Source: Pseudomonadota bacterium
Lineage (GTDB): Bacteria; Pseudomonadota; Alphaproteobacteria; Thalassobaculales; Thalassobaculaceae
Reading direction: 5' to 3'
Assembly: GCA_027623845.1 (NCBI GenBank)
Contig: JAQBUJ010000021.1
Span: forward strand, 1-13,891
DNA: 13,891 nucleotides
Of the stretch, positions 8,277 through 13,891 are shown piece after piece (within the stretch, counting starts at the first letter, position 1; each line of letters begins with the position of its first letter). The translations under genes were made by a program, and so were the position numbers. Under the pieces are notes generated by a model that did not search any database, was not told the origin of the DNA, and was given only the letters and a program-made list of their open reading frames with translations.

Positions 8277-9139
8277 TGCAGGCGTTGATCGCCGAGGCGG
8301 AGGCCGATCCCGAGGGTTGGCTCGCCGATATCGCCAGCCGGGCCGATGTCCGAGAGACACTGGCCGGCGCCGGGACCATGGTCTGGCATGTTTGGGGTCA
8401 GGGCGAGCCTTTGGTGATGCTGCATGGGGGGCACGGCGCCTGGAACCATTTTTGCCGCAATGTCGAGCCGCTGGCCGCTGCCGGGTTTCAGGTGATCGTC
8501 GCTGATTTGCCAGGTCTTGGCGCCAGTGATGATCCCGGCCCGCCCTATACCGCCGATGGGCTGGCGGAGATGGTGCTGTACGGGATTAAGAGCCTGGTCG
8601 AGGATGATCAGCTCGTCCATATCGCTGGATTTTCGTTTGGCTCGGTGATCGGCGCTGCGGTGGCGGAAATGCTCGGACCGCGTCTGGCGAGTTTCAACAT
8701 GGTCGGCGCCGCCGGCTTCGGACCGCGTGCCCGAACGCCGGACGCGATGATCAAGATTCACCCGGATATGGAACAGGATGAGCTGCGTGACGCCGCGCGT
8801 AACAACATGGCGTGGCTGATGCTCGCCGATCCCGACAATGTCGGCGAACTGGCGATCCATATCCAACTGACCAACTCGCTGAGGGCGCGCACCTTGTCGC
8901 GACCCATATCGGCGACGATGCGTCTGATGGAGGCGTTGCCTAATATGCTGGGTCCGGTCAACGCCATCTGGGGAGCGCTGGACCGCACGGCGGTGGGGGC
9001 CTTGGAACAGCGTATCGAGATGTTGCGCGAGGAACGTCCGGAAGCCCGTATCGAAATGCTCGAGGGCGCCGGCCATTGGACCCAGTACGAGGCGGCGGAT
9101 CGCTATAACGCCTTACTAGTGGAGATGATCCGGGGATAG
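8276..9139 (+). CDS. Alpha/beta hydrolase with a complete catalytic triad
   Basis: This 287-residue hydrolase is of the MhpC / meta-cleavage-hydrolase-like type, a broad group cleaving C-C, ester or amide bonds. The triad looks intact: Ser120 in GFSFG (118-122), Asp236 in WGALDRT and His267 in GAGHW. HGGHG (50-54) forms the oxyanion region and DLPGLGASD (77-85) the loop after strand 4. The middle (about 150-225) is a helical cap that should decide the substrate. There is no signal peptide. ATG at 8276 overlaps the SDR stop as TGATG, with GAGGG just before it. TTG at 8273 is a less likely alternative. The stop codon at 9137-9139 lies inside the first copy of a 12-base tandem repeat, so the last two residues (Arg-Gly) are part of the repeat. 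Coupling to the SDR suggests consecutive steps of one pathway (inference). Confidence 0.93.
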   Translation: MQALIAEAEADPEGWLADIASRADVRETLAGAGTMVWHVWGQGEPLVMLHGGHGAWNHFCRNVEPLAAAGFQVIVADLPGLGASDDPGPPYTADGLAEMVLYGIKSLVEDDQLVHIAGFSFGSVIGAAVAEMLGPRLASFNMVGAAGFGPRARTPDAMIKIHPDMEQDELRDAARNNMAWLMLADPDNVGELAIHIQLTNSLRARTLSRPISATMRLMEALPNMLGPVNAIWGALDRTAVGALEQRIEMLREERPEARIEMLEGAGHWTQYEAADRYNALLVEMIRG

Positions 9140-9201
9140 GGCCGGGGATAGGGCCGGGGATAGGGCCGGGGATAGGGCCGGGGATAGGGCCGGGGATAGG
9201 G
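9130..9201 (+). repeat. Six perfect tandem copies of a 12-bp G-rich unit, with G-quadruplex potential
   Basis: The unit CCGGGGATAGGG is repeated six times without mismatch. It begins inside the end of the hydrolase gene: the stop codon TAG is at 9137-9139 in copy one. In the hydrolase frame each copy reads Arg-Gly-stop-Gly, giving serial stop codons. The plus strand, which is also the mRNA strand, carries twelve runs of three or four G separated by ATA or CC, so it fits the G-quadruplex pattern very well. Perfect identity suggests recent expansion by slippage. Confidence 0.97.
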
Positions 9202-9211
9202 AACGCCCGAC

Positions 9212-9246
9212 GCGCTCGCTCCGGGGTGATTTCTCGGAGCGTGCGC
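9212..9246 (+). terminator. Strong hairpin downstream of the hydrolase (terminator- or attenuator-like)
   Basis: Bases 9212-9223 can pair with 9235-9246 to form a 12-bp stem with one T-T mismatch, closed by an 11-base loop. The core CGCTCCG / CGGAGCG is perfect. No run of T follows, so it is not a classical intrinsic terminator. It lies 10 bases after the G-rich repeat and about 140 bases before the MFS start, so it may end or attenuate the SDR-hydrolase transcript, or protect its 3' end. A smaller hairpin follows at 9298-9310 (CGCCG-CTT-CGGCG) and is followed by TTATTGT. Confidence 0.45.
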
Positions 9247-9384
9247 TACGCCGCAATCAGTTGGCGATGCAGCGCCGGCGACCGGTTGTTTCCCTCGCGC
9301 CGCTTCGGCGTTATTGTCTGGCGATTGTTCCTTCCGGCTCTCCATCCTCCCGCCTTCGGGCTCTATCCTTGGATCTTTGTGATC

Positions 9385-10617
9385 ATGCCCGACCGCAACA
9401 GCCAGCTGACCCTTGCCTTCTCTGGGTGCGGGCACGCCTTCTCCCATCTGTTCATGTTGATTTACCCGACCGTGGTCATCGCCTTGGAGGTGGAATTCTC
9501 CGCGCCCTATTACGAGCTGATCGGATTGATGTTGGTCGGCAACCTGCTGTTCGGCGCTGCGGCGTTGCCGGCCGGCTATCTCGGTGACAAATGGAGCGCA
9601 TCGCGGATGATGGTGGTGTTCTTCATCGGCACCGGCGCCGGGGCGGTGTTGACCGGCTTTGCCTCCAGCCCGTTACAGATCGCCGCTGGCCTGGCGGTGA
9701 TCGGCCTGTTCGGCGCGATTTATCATCCCGTCGGTATCGCCTGGGTGGTCCGCAAGGTCGCCAAGCGCGGCAAGGCGCTGGGGTGGAACGGGGTGTTCGG
9801 TAGTCTGGGGGTTGGCATTGCGCCGCTGATGGCCGCCGGCCTGACCGATCTGTGGTCATGGCGCGCCGCCTTCATTCTACCCGGGGTGATCAGCATTGTT
9901 GTGGGTTGTGGGCTCTGGGGATTGATCGCCGCTGGCCGGGTGGTTGATGACGCCGCCCATGTCGCCACGGCCCGGCGCGAGGCGAGCAAAGGCGATATGC
10001 GGCGCGGCGCATTGCTGTTGTTGATCACCGTGTCCTGCACGGGGCTGATCTATCAGGCGACGTCCTTTGCCTTACCAAAGGTGTTCGAGACCCGGCTTGC
10101 CGACTATCTCGGCGACGGATTGCTGGGGGTCGGCGCCTTGGTTTCGGCGGTTTATTTCTTTTCCGGCGCCGCACAATTGGTCGGTGGTTGGATGGCCGAC
10201 CGGTTCGAGTTGAAACGGGTCTACCTGATCTGCTGGACGCTACAGGCGCCGTTGCTGCTGGTCGCGGCGATGCTCGACAGCGTGTTGTTGCTGCCGGTCG
10301 CGGCGGCCATGGTGGTCGCCAACACCATCGGCTCACCCAGTGAAAACAGCCTGTTCGCCCGCTACTCGCCGCCGAAGTGGCGTTCGACCGCGTTTGGGGT
10401 GAAATTCGTGCTGACCCTCGGCGTGGCGGCGGTGGCGATCCCGTTGATCGCTTGGATCTACGAGGCGACGGGTGGGTTCATTTGGCTGTTCGTGATGTTG
10501 GCCGGGGTCGCGGTCATGGCCTCGGTCGCGGCGGCGTTGCTACCCGGACGCGGCGATGACGGGGCAGCTGAACGGATTGTCCAAATTGATCTGGCTGAGG
10601 TCAAACCAGCCGAATAA
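9385..10617 (+). CDS. Major facilitator superfamily (MFS) transporter
   Basis: This 410-residue inner-membrane protein has about twelve hydrophobic segments in two halves and a hydrophilic linker near 185-205. Motif A occurs in both halves: GYLGDKWSASR (64-74) and GGWMADRFELKR (267-278). GLFGAIYHPVGIAW (108-120) and the following NGVFGSLGVGIAPL are typical of an MFS branch related to fosmidomycin-resistance-like exporters. That assignment is weak and the substrate is unknown. I chose ATG at 9385 because the usual N-terminus begins there. The frame is open back to 9226, but the extra 53 residues look like translated non-coding DNA with hairpins. GTG at 9379, five bases after a GGA, is a possible alternative start. 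The gene is 245 bases from the hydrolase, with the repeat and hairpins between, so it may have its own promoter. It ends 10 bases from the end of convergent trpE. Confidence 0.93.
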   Translation: MPDRNSQLTLAFSGCGHAFSHLFMLIYPTVVIALEVEFSAPYYELIGLMLVGNLLFGAAALPAGYLGDKWSASRMMVVFFIGTGAGAVLTGFASSPLQIAAGLAVIGLFGAIYHPVGIAWVVRKVAKRGKALGWNGVFGSLGVGIAPLMAAGLTDLWSWRAAFILPGVISIVVGCGLWGLIAAGRVVDDAAHVATARREASKGDMRRGALLLLITVSCTGLIYQATSFALPKVFETRLADYLGDGLLGVGALVSAVYFFSGAAQLVGGWMADRFELKRVYLICWTLQAPLLLVAAMLDSVLLLPVAAAMVVANTIGSPSENSLFARYSPPKWRSTAFGVKFVLTLGVAAVAIPLIAWIYEATGGFIWLFVMLAGVAVMASVAAALLPGRGDDGAAERIVQIDLAEVKPAE

Positions 10618-10627
10618 AGGCTCTGAA

Positions 10628-12136
10628 TTAGCCAGTGCGCGCCGCGTAGCGGACGGCTTCCTGGGCGGCGCGGAACAGCGCTCGCGCCTTGCTAATCGAT
10701 TCCTGATATTCGCTCTCAGGGTCACTGTCAGCGACAACCCCGCCGCCAGCTTGGACGTACATCACGCCATCCTTCACCAGCGCGGTGCGCAGGGCGATGC
10801 AGGTGTCCATGGTCCCGTTGGCGCTGAAATAACCGATCGCACCGGCATAGACGCCGCGGCGTGAATGCTCCAGTTCGTCGATGATCTCCATCGCCCGAAC
10901 CTTTGGCGCACCGGAAACCGTTCCGGCCGGGAAGCCCGCCGCCAGCGCATCCAACGCATCGAGATTGTCCTGGATGTCACCCTCGACATGGGAGGCGATG
11001 TGCATGACGTGAGAATAATATTCGATGACGAATTGCTCGACCACGCTGACACTGCCGATCTTGGAAACCCGGCCGACATCGTTACGGCCGAGATCGAGCA
11101 GCATCAGATGCTCGGCTCGCTCCTTCGGATCGCTCAACAACTCGGCGGCCAGCGCCTTGTCTTCCTCGGCATTGGCGCCGCGTCGCCGGGTGCCGGCCAG
11201 GGGCCGCAAGGTTACGGTGCCGTCGCGCAAGGTAACCAGAATTTCCGGACTGGAGCCAACGATCGAAAAGGCGCCGAAATCAAAAAAGAACAGGTAGGGC
11301 GAGGGGTTCAACCGCCGCAGCGAGCGATACAACGCCATCGGCGGCAAGGTGAAGGGGATCGAGAACCGTTGAGACGGAACGATCTGAAAGGCATCGCCGG
11401 CCTGAATATAGGCTTTCGATTTCTTGACCATCTCGTGAAACTGTTCTCGGGTCGTATTGGAGCTTGGCTCCGGCAGCTCGGTCTCCTCCATCGCGCCTTC
11501 GCGGCGATAGGGCAGGCTGCGCTGGAAGTCGGACACAGCATCGGCCAACCGGGTGCGCGCCGCGGTTAATGCGGCCTCTGCCGACAGGCCCGGATCCGGC
11601 CAGACCGAGGTCACGATGGTGACGATGTCCTCAAGGCGATCGAAAATGCAAATCAGCGTCGGCCGCAAAAACAGGCCGTCCGGAACCCCCAAATGGTCGG
11701 GATTGTTGTCGGGGATGTTTTCGGTCAGGCGCACCGAGTCATATCCCATATAACCGAACAGACCCGACGCCATGGGCGGTAGCGCCGCCGGCAGATCGAT
11801 CCGGCATTCTTCGACCAACGCCCGCAGAGAGGTCATCGGTGGCTCGGCGCAGGGCTCGAAGCTGTCTGGGTCGGTCCTGGCCTGTCGATTGATCTCGGCC
11901 TGATGGCGCTTGAACCGCCAGATCAGGTCCGGGCGCATACCGATAATCGAAAACCGCCCGCGCACCGAGCCGCCCTCGACGGATTCCAGCAGGAATGCAT
12001 TGGCCCGGCCATCCGCCAGTTTCAGCATCGCCGATACCGGGGTTTCCAGATCCGCGACCAAGGTCGTCCAGACGACCTGTGGCTTGCCCGTGGAATAGGC
12101 GGCGGAGAAGGCGTCAGCGGTTGGCTGAACGTTCAT
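10628..12136 (-). CDS. trpE: Anthranilate synthase component I
   Basis: This 502-residue protein is the chorismate-binding subunit of anthranilate synthase, the first step of tryptophan synthesis. It makes anthranilate from chorismate with ammonia supplied by the TrpG glutaminase. The N-terminal LLES (49-52) and NPSPY (277-281) are the known tryptophan feedback-binding elements, so the enzyme should be inhibited by tryptophan. Chorismate-site motifs follow: GDAFQIVPSQRF (247-258), GSSPE (294-298), PLAGTRRRG (312-320), DLGRNDVGRV (348-357), HVMHIAS (376-382) with His379, FPAGTVSGAPK (402-412) and DPESEYQE (472-479). The NPSPY element and length separate it from pabB. ATG at 12136 overlaps the upstream gene by ATGA, so translation is coupled. 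No trpG, trpD or trpC follows. The gene ends 10 bases from the convergent MFS gene, so the rest of the trp genes must lie elsewhere. Confidence 0.97.
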   Translation of the reverse strand: MNVQPTADAFSAAYSTGKPQVVWTTLVADLETPVSAMLKLADGRANAFLLESVEGGSVRGRFSIIGMRPDLIWRFKRHQAEINRQARTDPDSFEPCAEPPMTSLRALVEECRIDLPAALPPMASGLFGYMGYDSVRLTENIPDNNPDHLGVPDGLFLRPTLICIFDRLEDIVTIVTSVWPDPGLSAEAALTAARTRLADAVSDFQRSLPYRREGAMEETELPEPSSNTTREQFHEMVKKSKAYIQAGDAFQIVPSQRFSIPFTLPPMALYRSLRRLNPSPYLFFFDFGAFSIVGSSPEILVTLRDGTVTLRPLAGTRRRGANAEEDKALAAELLSDPKERAEHLMLLDLGRNDVGRVSKIGSVSVVEQFVIEYYSHVMHIASHVEGDIQDNLDALDALAAGFPAGTVSGAPKVRAMEIIDELEHSRRGVYAGAIGYFSANGTMDTCIALRTALVKDGVMYVQAGGGVVADSDPESEYQESISKARALFRAAQEAVRYAARTG

Positions 12137-13891
12137 TGCGACTCTGCCATGAGCCGATCGATATAGCCGCGGAAGATACTGACGTTGTGGCGGCCGCGCA
12201 GGCTGGTTAGATAGCTATCCTCGTAATCCTGCCCGGTGGCTGTGTTCAATTGCTTGATCGCCTCGGACCAGGCGGTTTTTTGTTGCCGGCGGTCGGCGGC
12301 GATGATCTCGACCAATTCGACCACCGAAGCGCCGGTTTCCGACTCCACGAGGCCGACATCCGCTTTGGCTAGGTCAAAAACGACCGGCGCCATGTCGGCG
12401 GGATACACCGAGGTATCGAGCCCGCCGCCAGAGCGATCGAACGGCCCGACACGAGCCAGCGAATATCCCAGGTCCGCCGCCGCCGCCGTCAGACCGATGC
12501 CGCCCTTCGACTTATCGGCCAATGCCTGAGCCAGGGTGTTGGAGATAGAGAGCCGCTTTTCGCCGGTCCAACTTTGCCGGACCGCCGCTTCGACCTCGGA
12601 GAAATCACGCTGCCGGGTTTCGAACACCGCATCGGTTTCAAGTAGGAAATAACCATTGTTTTCGGTTTCGACGAGACCGCTTTGAGATCTCTTGTCGGTG
12701 CTGAACAGACTGGCGAGGAAGCGCCGGGACGGTGGCAGGCCTTCGACCAACGCGCCGTCCTTGCCTCGTCCGGCGGCATCCACGGCCTTGACCCTGCTTA
12801 CGGTTACATCGATCTCGCGGGCTGCCTCGGCGATGGTTGAGCCCCCGGCAAGCGCGTCCTCGAAGGCGTTCGACAGTTCGAACAAGGCGTCGAGGGCTTT
12901 TTCGCGGGCTAGCTCTAGGCGGATAAACTCTTTGACGTCGTCGAAGGCGCGTACTGATTGCTCGAGGGCGGATTTGACCAGAAAAACCTTCCAACCGAAC
13001 GGCGTTTCAACCGGGAGGCTGATTTTCCCGGGTGCGGTCTCGAAGGCGGCTTTGCGTTCGGCTTCATTGCTCAAATCAGCAGCGGTGATCTGGCCCAAGG
13101 CTATGCTGCTATCGGCGCCAGCGGCGTCGGTTAGCGATTTGGCGATGCCGGCCATGTCAAGCGGCCCGGCAAGTGCGGCGGCGGCGGCGTTCGCGGCGGT
13201 TTCGTCGGCGAACAGGAATTGCTGCAGGTCACGTGTCGCTGGTGTGATGAACTCGCCCTGGCGGGCGTCGTACTCGGCGCGCAGATCATCCTCGGGGATT
13301 AAAATTTCCTTGGCCAGATCTTCCGGCGTTAGCGCGACATAGGTCGCGCTGCGATATTCAGGCGCCATATAGTCGGCTTTGCTGGCGTCGTAATGGCCGC
13401 GAAGCTCTGCTGCGCTCGGCTCTGGGACGTCGGTGATTGCGTCGATGGAAATGCGCACCACATTCGCCACACGGCGCTCGGCGCGATAGTTGAAGAGGGT
13501 TTCCGCCAAAGTATCCGGCACCGAGGCCTCGCCGCCGACCGCGGCGTTAATCTGTTCGCGTTTGATGTCGCTGCGCAGGGTTCTAAAGAACTCGGCCTCA
13601 CTCAGCCCGGCTCTGGATAGGGTCTGGCGAAAGACGTCCGGATTATATTGTCCGAGTTGGTCACGGAAGGCGGGGGCTGAGCCAACCCAATTTTTCAACA
13701 ACTCGTCGCCGGTCGCCATCCCGAGCTTTTGGCTTTCCGCCTCGTAAAGCCCGGTTTCAGTCAGCGAGTCGATCACCGAATTGAGAATCTGCGGACGCAG
13801 CATCTCGTCATATTGCGGCGGCAGGCGCATGGCGCGGCGGGCGCGGTCGAATTGCTCCAGGACCTCGGCGGAATTATAGGTGACCTTGCCC
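12133..13891 (-). CDS. ppiD: PpiD/SurA-like peptidyl-prolyl isomerase, 5' end cut by window
   Basis: The frame is open through the right edge, so the gene starts outside the window; the ATG at 13830 is internal. About 585 residues are visible. The first visible residues (GKVTYNSAEVLEQFDRARRA) fit the start of a SurA-N type chaperone domain (continuing MRLPPQYDEMLRPQILNSVI). The N-terminal membrane anchor expected for PpiD is missing with the cut end. A parvulin-like region ends with PGKISLPVETPFGWKVFLV, equivalent to the conserved parvulin end GeiSxPVkTxFGyHii. Long Ala/Glu/Asp-rich helices follow. PpiD is an inner-membrane periplasmic chaperone helping proteins leave the Sec translocon. The parvulin site is degenerate, so it may act mainly as a chaperone. 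Its stop overlaps the trpE start as ATGA. This gene pair is common in alphaproteobacteria. Confidence 0.85.
   Translation of the reverse strand, partial: GKVTYNSAEVLEQFDRARRAMRLPPQYDEMLRPQILNSVIDSLTETGLYEAESQKLGMATGDELLKNWVGSAPAFRDQLGQYNPDVFRQTLSRAGLSEAEFFRTLRSDIKREQINAAVGGEASVPDTLAETLFNYRAERRVANVVRISIDAITDVPEPSAAELRGHYDASKADYMAPEYRSATYVALTPEDLAKEILIPEDDLRAEYDARQGEFITPATRDLQQFLFADETAANAAAAALAGPLDMAGIAKSLTDAAGADSSIALGQITAADLSNEAERKAAFETAPGKISLPVETPFGWKVFLVKSALEQSVRAFDDVKEFIRLELAREKALDALFELSNAFEDALAGGSTIAEAAREIDVTVSRVKAVDAAGRGKDGALVEGLPPSRRFLASLFSTDKRSQSGLVETENNGYFLLETDAVFETRQRDFSEVEAAVRQSWTGEKRLSISNTLAQALADKSKGGIGLTAAAADLGYSLARVGPFDRSGGGLDTSVYPADMAPVVFDLAKADVGLVESETGASVVELVEIIAADRRQQKTAWSEAIKQLNTATGQDYEDSYLTSLRGRHNVSIFRGYIDRLMAESQ

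Noticed and set aside
8243..9076. 277-residue minus-strand frame opposite the second hydrolase
   Set aside because: It lies almost wholly antisense to a hydrolase with a complete triad; its composition is typical of antisense translation of a GC-rich gene.
9103..9447. Minus-strand frame with six Pro-Tyr-Pro-Arg repeats, resembling a repeat protein
   Set aside because: The repeats are only the reverse reading of the G-rich tandem array. The rest of the frame overlaps the hydrolase end and MFS start antisense and shows no domain.

Overview
The window looks like chromosomal DNA from a GC-rich alphaproteobacterium, most likely Rhodospirillales-like. This rests on the high GC content, strong G/C preference at third codon positions, and a PpiD/SurA-like gene running straight into trpE, an order I know from that group. 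No rRNA, tRNA, CRISPR array, integrase or transposase is visible.

Layout. Positions 1-2264 (minus) hold most of a molybdenum hydroxylase large subunit of the form II CoxL-like / xanthine dehydrogenase family, cut by the left edge. Divergent from it, 2451-3299 and 3358-4473 (plus) form a probable two-gene unit: an alpha/beta hydrolase and a DAO-type FAD oxidoreductase. An acyl-CoA synthetase (4470-6005, minus) converges on it, and the two stop codons share one CTAG. A gap of about 300 bp and a possible 63-residue small gene (6314-6505, plus) follow. Then comes an EamA-type transporter (6534-7427, minus), divergent from a translationally coupled pair: an SDR dehydrogenase (7524-8276) and a second alpha/beta hydrolase (8276-9139). 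The stop codon of that hydrolase lies in the first copy of a perfect 6 x 12-bp G-rich tandem repeat. The repeat is followed by a strong hairpin and then an MFS transporter (9385-10617, plus). The right end is housekeeping: trpE (10628-12136, minus), overlapped by a large periplasmic-type peptidyl-prolyl isomerase gene (12133 to the right edge, minus).

How the genes may work together. Left of trpE the enzymes (Mo hydroxylase, two hydrolases, FAD oxidoreductase, CoA ligase, SDR) and two transporters of different families resemble a small-molecule catabolic or accessory block beside a core biosynthetic locus. No substrate can be assigned from sequence alone, no regulator is present, and the genes lie in at least five transcription units, so one joint pathway is a hypothesis. 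I see no clear evidence of a novel defence or mobile system. The most unusual features are the G-rich repeat with its hairpin, the missing catalytic acid in the first hydrolase, and trpE ending against an unrelated transporter instead of leading into trpG.
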